A DNA stretch of 64,000 bases from Ignatzschineria sp. Its GTDB lineage: Bacteria > Pseudomonadota > Gammaproteobacteria > Cardiobacteriales > Wohlfahrtiimonadaceae. The stretch covers positions 1 to 64,000 of the forward strand of contig JASLFU010000039.1 in the NCBI GenBank assembly GCA_030150405.1, in the 5' to 3' direction. Every line of letters begins with the position of its first letter. The stretch's first letter is position 1. Position numbers and translations under genes: made by a program. Under the pieces are notes generated by a model, which worked only from the letters and a program-made list of their open reading frames with translations, was not told where the DNA came from and ran no database searches. Below, in pieces: positions 1-8,625 of the stretch.

Positions 1-232
1 ATGAGCTTCACCTCTGCAAGACAATTTTTGTAGCCTCCATTCTATCACCTAGGCCACAATTATTTAAGCAAGATAAAGAGACTCTTTCCGTACTCTATAA
101 AAGCTTATCTCCACCTAAAATAAGTTCGCTTTAAAAAAAGAAAATCATAGCCACGAAATGCCTCTCTAGCCGCCATGATTGTCTGTTTTTTTTATGCACC
201 TCCAAGTGAAATGATTGCGCTATGTATAGGGG
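1..232. other. Non-coding stretch at window edge
   Basis: No convincing gene lies here. On the minus strand the sequence ends at the window edge with a Shine-Dalgarno-like AGAGGTG followed about six bases later by AT. This suggests that the start codon of the next minus-strand gene straddles the edge. In many gammaproteobacteria amiB follows tsaE, but nothing here proves that. The plus-strand open frame at 175-381 has no ribosome site and overlaps tsaE antisense, so it was not called. Confidence 0.5.
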
Positions 233-754
233 CTATTCGGTATCACTTCTATCTACAGGGTGCTCTTCATCTCCGCTTACCGTCCCGATCTTCTGCTTTA
301 GAAAATTTAAGATCTCCAAGCCCTGTCCACTCTCCGCCTGAATCTCCACATTTAAGCTCTCTCCCGTTCGTACAAGATTGAGTCGAAGATCTGGCTCAGG
401 CAATACTCCCGCCCCCTTCTCTGGCCACTCCACAAGCCAGATCCCCTCCTCTTCCAACAAGCCCAAATCATAGAGCTCAAGCGGAGATGCAAGACGATAA
501 AGATCACTATGAAGGAGCTCCCCCACCTCGGTCTGATAGGGCTCAATTAAAGTGTAGGTCGGGCTTTTAATCGCCCCCTTTACCCCTAGCCCATGTATAA
601 AATGGCGAGCAAATGTTGTCTTTCCTGCCCCCAATTCGCCATGAAGGTAGATTTTTGCTTCTATCTCCGAGTGTTCCAAAAAGTAATGCGCTAATTCCCG
701 GGCAAATACTTTCGTTTCATGTTCATCTTGAAAAGTTCTGATCATCTGCTTCAT
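233..754 (-). CDS. tsaE: tRNA threonylcarbamoyladenosine biosynthesis ATPase TsaE
   Basis: TsaE is the P-loop ATPase that works with TsaB, TsaC and TsaD to make the universal t6A37 modification on ANN-decoding tRNAs in the cytoplasm. The 173-residue product carries a Walker A loop GELGAGKTT at residues 39-47, the family segment SPTYTLIEPY near 63-72 and HSDLYRL shortly after. It is slightly longer than E. coli TsaE (about 153 aa), with extra residues at the C-terminus. The start codon overlaps the stop of the upstream MATE gene as ATGA, so the two are translationally coupled. Its partner tsaB is also in this window, at 40872-41582, but in a separate operon. Identification is firm. Confidence 0.95.
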   Translation of the reverse strand: MKQMIRTFQDEHETKVFARELAHYFLEHSEIEAKIYLHGELGAGKTTFARHFIHGLGVKGAIKSPTYTLIEPYQTEVGELLHSDLYRLASPLELYDLGLLEEEGIWLVEWPEKGAGVLPEPDLRLNLVRTGESLNVEIQAESGQGLEILNFLKQKIGTVSGDEEHPVDRSDTE

Positions 755-2130
755 GCATTTACCTCACTTGGTAATCTACGGGAAATAATGGCTAAACGAA
801 TATTCAGGAGAATTGCCGCACAGGTTAATCCCACAATAAGCCCAATCCAGACGCCTTCGGCCGCCATTCCCTGAGTTACCCCTAAATAGTAACAGAGAGG
901 AAAAGCGATCAGCCAATAGGAGGTTATTCCTAAAAACATCGGCACTTTAGTATCCTTCATTCCCCGCAAAATACCATTGGCCGAAATCTGTAAACCATCG
1001 GGAAGTTGGAAAAAGATTGAGTAGACAATAAGCCCGGCACTCATCTGAACAATCTCAGGGTTAGTGTTAAAGAGCTGTGGAATATGGAAACGAGAGAAAA
1101 AGAGGATAAAGCTAGTCATAACCATAATACCCAAGACCGTTGTTCGCCCCATATTGCTAATACGCTTCGCCCCGCTATAATCCTCCCGCCCCATACGCTG
1201 CCCAATAAGCGCGGTTAAGGCAATAGAGGTGCTCACCGGTATCATAAAAGTCATAGAGGTGATCGCTAAAGAGATCTGATGACTTCCCACCACAATCGCT
1301 CCAAACTGCCCCAAAATCAGTCCTGCAGCTGAAAAGATCGCCACTTCAGCAAAGAGTGTCGCCCCATTAGGAAGGCCGATGCGCACCATCTCCCGCAGGT
1401 TATCATCCAGCCAAACCACTCGGGAGCGTTTTAAAAGATTGAGCATCTTTAACCGGGGATCGATCTGCGTAAAAAGTAGCAACAGAATAAGCATAACCCA
1501 GAAGGTTAACCCCGTGCCCACGCCTGACCCCACGATGCCATAACTCGGGATTCCTAGAGGCTCAAAACCATGAACCAATAGATAGTTGAGCACTGCATTC
1601 ACCACAAAGCCGACAAAACTCACAAGGGTAATGGGAAGCGGCCGCGCAACTCCCTCACACAGAGAGCGCAAACTATTAAAGAGCAAGATCGCAGGGGCAC
1701 CAATACTGAGCGCCCGAAGATAAGTCACGGAGGCGGGAATCAACGCTTCATCCACTCGAATTGCACGCAAAATATGTTCCGAGAGGAAATTCATAATAAA
1801 GAGCACAATCGCAATCAACACCAGCGCAATCATAACGCCGTTATGCCAAATGCCCGCCACCTTCTCATAATGCCCCCGTCCATACTCATGAGAGCTAAAG
1901 ATCGCAACACTCATTAAAACGCCCGTTGAGCAGAGAAGAAGCGGATTCCAAACCATGACTCCTAAACCTACAGAGGCCTGTACCGCATCATCGAAATGCC
2001 CCGTAATGGCAATATCGGTCACCCCCATGCCCACCTGGAACCATTGGGTAATTAAAATGGGTAACGTTAACCAGATGAGGGCCTTAAACTCCTCTCGCCG
2101 AAAACGAAAATTTTGCAAAATTTGTGCCAC
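751..2130 (-). CDS. MATE family multidrug/Na+ antiporter (NorM-like)
   Basis: A 459-residue polytopic membrane protein with about 12 hydrophobic segments in two related halves. The N-terminal region (LTLPILITQWFQVGMG, followed by DIAITGHFDD) is typical of the MATE superfamily. These inner-membrane proteins export cationic drugs and metabolites in exchange for Na+ or H+. The length matches the family (450-460 aa). The start is GTG at 2130, chosen because AAGGAGG sits about six bases upstream. It ends in an ATGA overlap with tsaE, so it heads a two-gene transcript. The substrate cannot be read from the sequence. NorM/MdtK is the nearest functional label, but subfamily assignment is uncertain. 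Confidence 0.9.
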   Translation of the reverse strand: MAQILQNFRFRREEFKALIWLTLPILITQWFQVGMGVTDIAITGHFDDAVQASVGLGVMVWNPLLLCSTGVLMSVAIFSSHEYGRGHYEKVAGIWHNGVMIALVLIAIVLFIMNFLSEHILRAIRVDEALIPASVTYLRALSIGAPAILLFNSLRSLCEGVARPLPITLVSFVGFVVNAVLNYLLVHGFEPLGIPSYGIVGSGVGTGLTFWVMLILLLLFTQIDPRLKMLNLLKRSRVVWLDDNLREMVRIGLPNGATLFAEVAIFSAAGLILGQFGAIVVGSHQISLAITSMTFMIPVSTSIALTALIGQRMGREDYSGAKRISNMGRTTVLGIMVMTSFILFFSRFHIPQLFNTNPEIVQMSAGLIVYSIFFQLPDGLQISANGILRGMKDTKVPMFLGITSYWLIAFPLCYYLGVTQGMAAEGVWIGLIVGLTCAAILLNIRLAIISRRLPSEVNA

Positions 2131-2289
2131 GTTTTCCTCCTTATTCTGCTGCGCCCTCGATATTTAGCGCATAAAAATAGACACGCCGAAGCTGTGCCCA
2201 TCCACATCTCTCTTTTTGCAGCGTTATTCTCTTTCATCGACCAAAATCGGTCAAGCAAAAGGGCAAGATGGTGCAATAATCACCCCAAG

Positions 2290-4104
2290 TTAAGACTCCC
2301 GAAGGGCGTTAAAGACAATCTCCGCAAGTTTCTGACTAATACCGGGAACGCGAGCAATATCTTCCACAGCTGCTTTTTTAAGTTGCTCGAGCCCTCCAAA
2401 CTGAGTAAGCAATGCCACACGGCGCTTCTCTCCAATACCGGGGATATCCTCTAAAATGGAGCGGCGGCGCATCTTGTCTCGCCGTGTGCGATGCCCTTCA
2501 ATGGCAAAACGGTGTGCCTCATCCCGAATTTGAGCCAAAAGATGAAACGCTGGGCTTGTAGGTGAGATGGGAATAGGCTGTTTATCCCTCAGCCAGATCA
2601 CATCTTGCCCCCGATGCTTTCCCTCTCCTTCAGAGATAGAGAGTAGAAAGATCTCCTTAATCTCCAGACAATCGAGCACCTCTATCGCCACCTGCAACTG
2701 CCCTTTCCCCCCATCAATCAGGAGAATATCTGGATACGTTTCGGGCTCTTTTTTACGAAAGCGACGCGTCAAGGCCTGTCGCATTGCGCCATAATCATCC
2801 CCGGGAGTGATCCCTTCAATATTAAAGCGGCGATAATGTTTCTTACTAAAGCCCTCATCAGTATAGACCACATTTGAGGCCACTGTACGCTCCCCAAAAC
2901 TGTGGGAAATATCGAAACAATCGATCCGCTCAATCTTTTTAGGAAAGCTCAGCAGCTCCCGCAAAGCCACTAAACGATTCCCCACTGCAGCTCTTCCGGC
3001 GATCTTCACCTCTACCGACTGCTTAGCATTGCTCTCTGTCATCTCAAGCCAGCGACGCTTACGACTCCGCACACGATCGGGCCCTTGGATATCGATCTTT
3101 CGCTTAGAAAACTCCGAAAGCCCAGCCTCAAGCCATAAGCGCTCCTCATCTTCCAGAGAGATATTGAGGACTAAATTCGCCGGGGGTAGACGGTGCTCTC
3201 CATAATATTGCATCACAAAAGCACTTAAAATCTCCCCTTCCAGAGTATCTTTTGGCACCTGTGGAAAATAAGCTCGTGTCCCGAGCACTCGGCCATCACG
3301 GATGGTCATCACTTCCACCACCGTGATCTCCGCCGCTTGATAGAGCGCCATAAGATCGAGAGACTCCCCTCGTGTCTCCATAATATTTGCGCCCTGAATC
3401 TCATTGATATATTGAATCTGATCCCGAATCTCCGCTGCTTTTTCAAATTGAAGATCTCGACTATAGAGCTGCATCTTCTCGATTAAGGCTTGAATCAACT
3501 CCTGTGACTGCCCCGAAAGAAAGAGCATCGCGGCCTCCACATCTTCTCCATAACGCTCCCGGGAGATCTTATCGACACAGGGCGCAGAACAGCGCTGAAT
3601 CTGATATTGCAAACAAGGACGGGTACGGTGATTAAAAAAGGTGTCATCACATTGACGCACTTTAAAGACCTTCTTCATCAAATTGAGTGTTTCACGCACC
3701 GCATAAGAAGAAGGAAATGGGCCAAACATCCGCCCCCGCCGTTTACGCGCCCCCCGATAGTAGCTAAACCTAGGGAAAGGGTGGTCCGAAACATAGATAT
3801 AAGGGTAGCTTTTATCATCAATAAGCCGCACGTTATAGCGGGGTTTATGCGCCTTAATCAAATTGCTCTCAAGAAGAAGCGCCCCATTTTCCGTATCGGT
3901 GATGGTGGTCTCAATAGAGGCGATATTCGCCACAAGCGCAGCCGTTTTCGGGGGAAGGTTTTTCGTTTTAAAGTAACTGCTTAAACGATTTTTAAGATTT
4001 TTTGCCTTCCCTACATAGATCACTTCCCCACTTGCATCATGCATAACATAGACGCCCGGCTCCGTAGAAACCGTTTTCAGAAAATCATCGGGATTAAACT
4101 GCAT
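2290..4104 (-). CDS. uvrC: Excinuclease ABC subunit C
   Basis: UvrC makes both incisions in nucleotide excision repair after UvrAB load it on damaged DNA. The 604-residue protein (E. coli 610) shows the N-terminal GIY-YIG nuclease (GVY at 17-19, YVGKAKNLKNR from 30), a cysteine cluster around residues 155-175, a UVR UvrB-binding helix pair near 205-240, the RNase H-like second nuclease with the segment IDCFDISHSFGE, and a C-terminal helix-hairpin-helix (EDIPGIGEKRR). The start ATG is preceded by AGGAG at suitable spacing. It lies upstream of the MATE gene on the same strand with a 159-base gap, so cotranscription is possible but not shown. Identification is secure. Confidence 0.97.
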   Translation of the reverse strand: MQFNPDDFLKTVSTEPGVYVMHDASGEVIYVGKAKNLKNRLSSYFKTKNLPPKTAALVANIASIETTITDTENGALLLESNLIKAHKPRYNVRLIDDKSYPYIYVSDHPFPRFSYYRGARKRRGRMFGPFPSSYAVRETLNLMKKVFKVRQCDDTFFNHRTRPCLQYQIQRCSAPCVDKISRERYGEDVEAAMLFLSGQSQELIQALIEKMQLYSRDLQFEKAAEIRDQIQYINEIQGANIMETRGESLDLMALYQAAEITVVEVMTIRDGRVLGTRAYFPQVPKDTLEGEILSAFVMQYYGEHRLPPANLVLNISLEDEERLWLEAGLSEFSKRKIDIQGPDRVRSRKRRWLEMTESNAKQSVEVKIAGRAAVGNRLVALRELLSFPKKIERIDCFDISHSFGERTVASNVVYTDEGFSKKHYRRFNIEGITPGDDYGAMRQALTRRFRKKEPETYPDILLIDGGKGQLQVAIEVLDCLEIKEIFLLSISEGEGKHRGQDVIWLRDKQPIPISPTSPAFHLLAQIRDEAHRFAIEGHRTRRDKMRRRSILEDIPGIGEKRRVALLTQFGGLEQLKKAAVEDIARVPGISQKLAEIVFNALRES

Positions 4105-4294
4105 AGCGCTCCTTTTCGTCTACTCTTATTGATGAGGGAAAGAAGGGCATATCATAGCACTTTAAGGGAGTTTTGCGGATCTATCGCTCATCACTTCTTC
4201 TGACATCTCCCCCCTTTCAAGCTAAAATGAAGCCCTTATTTTATAGAGTTTCTCTTTTTAAACTTGCTAGCCCATTATTGATAAGGAGCGCAAC

Positions 4295-4735
4295 TTGAAA
4301 GCAAAAACCGATCTGCATGAAATTTTACAATCACTCGAGCCTCTTCTCCATCCCGAGCCCTATGTTTTTGTCACTCTCCCCACACAATCCCTTCTTCAGG
4401 TAATGGGCTATGAGCCGTTAGGGCTCTTTCAGGAAAAAGAGGGCACAACGCTTATCCTTCATAAAGAGGTGGCAAAGAGCAACGGGCTTAAATATGGTAT
4501 TGAATATCGCAAGATTACGCTTAATGTTCATTCAAGCTTAGAGAGCGTAGGTGTTACCGCGATTGTAACGAGCACCCTGGCAAAAGCAGGCATCGGCTGC
4601 AATGTTTGGGCCGGTTTTTATCATGATCATCTCTTTATTCGGCAAGAGGATGCAAAAACAGCTTTAGAGATTCTCCGCAACCTACAACAGAGCATGAAGA
4701 GCTTGGGGGATGAGCGGCTAAAAACATTACATTAA
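4295..4735 (+). CDS. ACT domain-containing protein
   Basis: A 146-residue soluble protein that matches in form the small ACT-domain proteins annotated as PF10000/ACT_7-like. It has an N-terminal module (YVFVTLPTQ) followed by a C-terminal ACT-like fold with the conserved stretch ITLNVHSSLESVG, then VTAIVTSTLAKAGIGCNV. ACT domains bind amino acids or other small ligands, but the ligand and role of this group are unknown. The start is TTG at 4295, chosen because AAGGAG lies seven bases upstream and no ATG is better placed. It stands alone between the divergent uvrC and the DadA-like gene. Confidence 0.75.
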   Translation: MKAKTDLHEILQSLEPLLHPEPYVFVTLPTQSLLQVMGYEPLGLFQEKEGTTLILHKEVAKSNGLKYGIEYRKITLNVHSSLESVGVTAIVTSTLAKAGIGCNVWAGFYHDHLFIRQEDAKTALEILRNLQQSMKSLGDERLKTLH

Positions 4736-4904
4736 TCGAAAAACGATGGGCAGATAGGCGATACCGTAAATATATCTAATGCCCACAGCTGCAGCCTCTC
4801 TAAAATTAGCATCATGCATCCCTTAAATTAAGAGCTTCATACTAAAGTATAATCATGCAAGCAGGGGCATTTTGCATTTAACATGGGTGATGAAGGAGAA
4901 TTTA

Positions 4905-6158
4905 ATGAAAGTAATTATTGTCGGCGCCGGAATTGTAGGCCTTACCTCCGCATGGTATCTCCATAAGGCGGGATATCATGTTACGCTCTTAGAGAAAGAG
5001 TCCGCCGCAACAATGCGCGAGAAGAGCGAAAGCGGCCTCTTCTCCATCCCCCATACCCAGCCCTTTAATCACCCAGGTATTTTTACAAAATTTTGGCAAG
5101 GATTTGCCGCCTCCGCTCCAGCTTTTAAAATAAGAGCTGACTTTAGTATCCATCAGACTCGCTGGGGCATTGAGGCGCTAAAGCAATCGAGCGCAGAGAA
5201 TTACGCACAAAACCGATTTCGCCTCTTCAATCTTGCTAAGCTCTCTCGTGGAGCGCTCTATGAGATTCTCGCTGAACATGAGATCACCTTCACTCATCAA
5301 CAAAGCGGGGCTCTTCAAATTTGTGAAAATGAGGCTGCGCTCTCGGCCGCCGCAACCCAAAAAGCACTGCTTAAACAACATGAGATTGAGGCTACACTCT
5401 TAACTCCGGAAGAGGTGGTAGAGCATGAGCCTGCCCTCAAATCCGCTACAAAACCGATCGCTGGAGGATTACTCTTTAATAATGAAGAGATTGGGGATAG
5501 CCAACAACTATGCGCAGCACTTACTAAGATTTTGCAAGGATTTGGGGTGGAGTTTATCTACAATTGTGAAGTAGAGCGTATCTTAACCGAGGAGAGTAGC
5601 GGCCAGATTCGTGCAATAACGAGCGGGGAGTATTTTTATCAGGCCGATCAATACCTCTTCACCACAGGAGCCAAAAACCCAACACTCTTTAAAGATCTCT
5701 TTCCTCTTCCGATCTATCCCGTAAAAGGGTATCGGCTCATCTATCCCCTTTCCCCCTCCTTAGAGACGCTCCGCTCTGCGCTTGTTGATCCTAAACAGAA
5801 TATCACGCTAACTCGGCTCAAAGATCGGCTCTATGTTAGCGGTTATCATGGCATTGAGGGCTTTAATGCCACGCAAAATCCCCGGGAGATCACTCCACTT
5901 AAAGAGATGGTTCGTGCCTGGCTTCCTCATATAGAAACCCAAGAGCCCCTGGAGCAGCGCCTCTTTTTCCGCCCGACAACGCCCGATGGTACTCCCATTA
6001 TTAGTGCCACCCAAAGCCCTAATCTCTTTCTAAATATGGGCCATGGCGATTTTAAAGCGATGCTAAGTAGTGGCTCTGCAAAACTAATCGCAGAGATTAT
6101 GCAAGCTCGCCCCACTTCGCTCAACAGTTATGATTATGCGCTCAGTCGCCGCCTTTAG
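4905..6158 (+). CDS. dadA: FAD-dependent D-amino acid dehydrogenase-like oxidoreductase
   Basis: A 417-residue DAO-superfamily flavoprotein. The N-terminal Rossmann motif is VGAGIVGLTSAWYL (G7-x-G9-x-x-G12). The family segment PVKGYRL occurs in the second half, and the C-terminal FAD contact NMGHGDF with RPTTPDGTP is typical of DadA, which oxidises D-amino acids to 2-oxo acids and passes electrons to the respiratory chain at the inner membrane face. The length is close to E. coli DadA (432). The start at 4905 was chosen because AAGGAGA lies about six bases upstream and the dinucleotide fold begins at once; an upstream in-frame TTG at 4872 lacks this. No alanine racemase gene (dadX) is adjacent, so the exact substrate is open. 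Confidence 0.8.
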   Translation: MKVIIVGAGIVGLTSAWYLHKAGYHVTLLEKESAATMREKSESGLFSIPHTQPFNHPGIFTKFWQGFAASAPAFKIRADFSIHQTRWGIEALKQSSAENYAQNRFRLFNLAKLSRGALYEILAEHEITFTHQQSGALQICENEAALSAAATQKALLKQHEIEATLLTPEEVVEHEPALKSATKPIAGGLLFNNEEIGDSQQLCAALTKILQGFGVEFIYNCEVERILTEESSGQIRAITSGEYFYQADQYLFTTGAKNPTLFKDLFPLPIYPVKGYRLIYPLSPSLETLRSALVDPKQNITLTRLKDRLYVSGYHGIEGFNATQNPREITPLKEMVRAWLPHIETQEPLEQRLFFRPTTPDGTPIISATQSPNLFLNMGHGDFKAMLSSGSAKLIAEIMQARPTSLNSYDYALSRRL

Positions 6159-6195
6159 CCTCCCCCTTTCCCTCGCATTTACCGAGCATTTGAAC

Positions 6196-6242
6196 ATAAA
6201 AAAGCCGTTTAACTAAAAAGAGAGTGTTTCTCGTTAAACGGC
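6196..6242 (-). terminator. Rho-independent terminator of the amidotransferase gene
   Basis: A perfect 10-bp stem pairs 6204-6213 with 6233-6242 around a 19-base loop. Read on the minus strand it is followed by a run of six T. It lies about 50 bases past the stop codon of the minus-strand gene ending at 6291. The plus-strand side lacks a T tract, so it does not clearly serve the DadA-like gene. Confidence 0.75.
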
Positions 6243-6290
6243 GGCTATCTTCGATAGTTTATTCAACTATTTATGCAAAATACTCACACA

Positions 6291-8069
6291 TTATAGTCCT
6301 ACAGATTGTAACCACATCTCTAACACCGCAGCATGCCACAATTTAGAGCCCTGGATATTTGTAAAGCTCGAAGGGGCTTCTGGGTTTGCGATAAGATCGG
6401 CGATATAGTTCTCATTAAAGATCCCACGGGACTTGGCTTTTTCGCTCATAAGCAGATCCCGCATCATCTCTAAAAACTCCCCTCGGACATATTTTAATGC
6501 CGGCATTGGGAAATAGGCTTTCGGGCGATCGATAATCGCATCCGGAACACGTCCACGGGCGATATCTTTTAAGATCCCCTTCCCTTCATGCATAAGTTTA
6601 TACTCTGGCGGCATCGCCATCGCTAGCTCCACCAAGGTTTTATCCATAAAGGGCATTCGCGCCTCTAAGCCGTGAGCCATCGTCATATTATCTACACGTT
6701 TTACCGGATCATCCACAATTAAGGTGGTGATATCTAAACGTAAAACCTTATCTAAAAAGGTCTCTGCCCCGGGGGCTGTTAAACGATCCCGAATAAAGTC
6801 TCCAGTAATATCGGAGGTGTGGTATTGCGCCTGGAAAGCTTCGAGCCACTCATGATGAGGGCGATCAAAATAGTATTGTGAGAATCGTTTTAAAGGATCT
6901 TGCTCCTGGCTTTCCACCATCTTTGGATACCAGAAATAACCAGCAAAAAGCTCATCAGCCCCTTGTCCGCTCTGCACAACGCTAGTAGCGCTCTTCACCT
7001 TTTCAGAGAGAAGATAAAAACCGATTGCATCCTGCCCAAAGAGCGGTTCACTCATATTTTGAATGGCCTCAGGAAGGCGGGTTAATGCCTGCTCATTCGG
7101 CACCTGAAATTTATGGTGATCGGTCTGATACTTCGCTACAAACTGATCAGAAAAGCGAAATTCCGAGCCCTCCTCTTCGGGGGAATCCTCAAATCCTACG
7201 GAAAAGGTCTGAATATCCTCATACCCCTGCTCAATAGCGAGTGCAGTAATGAGCGTAGAGTCTAACCCTCCAGAGAGCAGCATCCCAACTTTATCATTGC
7301 TAAAGTTCATCTGCTTCGTCACCGCTGATGTTAAGGCGGCCTCAATCGCCTCCTTCCACTCTTCATACCCTAGCTCAGGGCGGGTACGCTCCGCGATTAA
7401 ATTCCAGTAACGGCGCTCGGTAATTTTACCATCCTTTTCCACCGTTAAAATATGAGCTGGCTGAACCTTACGAATACCCTCTAAAATCGTGTAAGGAGCC
7501 GGCACTACCGCATGGAGAGTATACATAAAGTGAAGTGCGGCAGGATCGAGCTCAGTATTGATATCTTGAGTGGTCAATAGACTCTGAGTATTTGAAGCAA
7601 AGTAGAACGCCTCCCCCTTCACCCCTTGGGCATAGTAGAGAGGCTTTACCCCAAAGCGATCGCGAACCAGCACAAGGCGCTCCTTTGTAGAGTCCCAGAT
7701 CGCAATGGCAAAGGTTCCATCGAGTTCATTTGCAAAGGCATCCCCCCATCGGTGATACGCCTTTGTGACCACCTCTGCCTCATCTTGAGTATGAAAGCGA
7801 TAACCCTCATCAATAAGACGTTCCCGCAAAGCATCTTGATTATAGATAACGCCATTTAAGGTCAATATCAGCCCGAGAGGATCATCCTTAAAGGGCTCTT
7901 CCCGCCCCTCAATCGTGGCTAAATGGGTATGCAAAAGTCCTGCCATTTTATCAAAGGCAAAACGTGTTCCATCGGGGCCCCGCTTTTGCAAAGGCTCCGC
8001 CATCTTCTGAAGTAAACCCTCATCAACAGCTTTTCCGTTTAGTTGTAATACCCCTGCAATACCACTCAT
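6291..8069 (-). CDS. Asparagine synthase-family amidotransferase with altered glutaminase site (NAGGN amidotransferase-like)
   Basis: A 592-residue protein with an N-terminal class II glutamine amidotransferase domain and a C-terminal ATP-pyrophosphatase synthetase domain (SGGLDS near residue 266). Segments such as VVQSGQGADELFAGY, RVDNMTMAHGLEAR, IDRPKAYFPMPALKY and KLWHAAVLEMWLQ fit the asparagine-synthase subfamily that makes N-acetylglutaminylglutamine amide, rather than housekeeping AsnB. The start ATG at 8069 follows AAAGGAGC; an in-frame TTG at 8087 has no ribosome site. The mature N-terminus is Ser-Gly-Ile-Ala, not the Cys that performs glutaminase chemistry. The Gln-binding positions equivalent to AsnB Arg49, Glu76 and Asp98 also look replaced (His, Val and Glu). 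The usual acetyltransferase partner (ngg) is not nearby. Synthesis may use free ammonia; this is inference. Confidence 0.8.
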   Translation of the reverse strand: MSGIAGVLQLNGKAVDEGLLQKMAEPLQKRGPDGTRFAFDKMAGLLHTHLATIEGREEPFKDDPLGLILTLNGVIYNQDALRERLIDEGYRFHTQDEAEVVTKAYHRWGDAFANELDGTFAIAIWDSTKERLVLVRDRFGVKPLYYAQGVKGEAFYFASNTQSLLTTQDINTELDPAALHFMYTLHAVVPAPYTILEGIRKVQPAHILTVEKDGKITERRYWNLIAERTRPELGYEEWKEAIEAALTSAVTKQMNFSNDKVGMLLSGGLDSTLITALAIEQGYEDIQTFSVGFEDSPEEEGSEFRFSDQFVAKYQTDHHKFQVPNEQALTRLPEAIQNMSEPLFGQDAIGFYLLSEKVKSATSVVQSGQGADELFAGYFWYPKMVESQEQDPLKRFSQYYFDRPHHEWLEAFQAQYHTSDITGDFIRDRLTAPGAETFLDKVLRLDITTLIVDDPVKRVDNMTMAHGLEARMPFMDKTLVELAMAMPPEYKLMHEGKGILKDIARGRVPDAIIDRPKAYFPMPALKYVRGEFLEMMRDLLMSEKAKSRGIFNENYIADLIANPEAPSSFTNIQGSKLWHAAVLEMWLQSVGL

Positions 8070-8181
8070 TTTTGCTCCTTTTGCCAATATTGGCGCTCGC
8101 GTTCGCTTCTTTTATTCAATCGATTATTGGTATCTCAATAATGTTATTCGATGTTTTATTCAATGTTTGTTTAGGATCGCT

Positions 8182-8499
8182 CTAAAGCATAAAGCTCTCG
8201 CCACATCCACACTCCCCCTTTGCTGCGGGGTTGCTAAATTTAAACATCCGATTTAAACCATCTTGAATATAATCGAGCGTTACATTCTCTAAAAAGGGGA
8301 GGGTCTCCTCCTCTGTCACCACTAAAACGGGATCTTCTTCGAGCGTTACGACACTCTCATCCACCTTTTGGCAAAGATCGATGTAATACATATACCCCGA
8401 ACAACCTGACTTTTTAAGGGCAATGCGAATCGCCTCAGCATCCGTTTCGCTTAAGTTTTTTTGAAGTTGCGCCTTTGCGGCTTCCGTCATCGTAAACAT
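8182..8499 (-). CDS. A-type iron-sulfur cluster carrier (IscA/SufA/ErpA family)
   Basis: A 105-residue HesB/IscA-family protein. It has the three invariant cysteines of A-type carriers: C33 in SGCSGY and C97/C99 in ECGCGESF at the extreme C-terminus, plus a non-conserved C43. Such proteins bind and deliver [2Fe-2S] or [4Fe-4S] clusters to apoproteins; complex I, encoded in this window, is one obvious client. The start has AGAAGGAGAGAG just upstream. It is monocistronic here. No iscS, iscU or suf genes are adjacent, so which of IscA, SufA or ErpA it represents cannot be decided from context. Confidence 0.88.
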   Translation of the reverse strand: MFTMTEAAKAQLQKNLSETDAEAIRIALKKSGCSGYMYYIDLCQKVDESVVTLEEDPVLVVTEEETLPFLENVTLDYIQDGLNRMFKFSNPAAKGECGCGESFML

Positions 8500-8625
8500 T
8501 ACTCTCTCCTTCTTGTTTTTCGGAATTTAAAGGATAAAAACCCACACTTTAAACGCCCGAAATGAATATAGGACAATTTTAGTCCCATATTACAGAAATA
8601 GCGCTAAATTTGCGAAAATCGCACC

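Noticed and set aside
2113..2454. 113-codon plus-strand frame between the MATE gene and uvrC
   Set aside because: Mostly antisense to the two real genes, with no start signal or family features.
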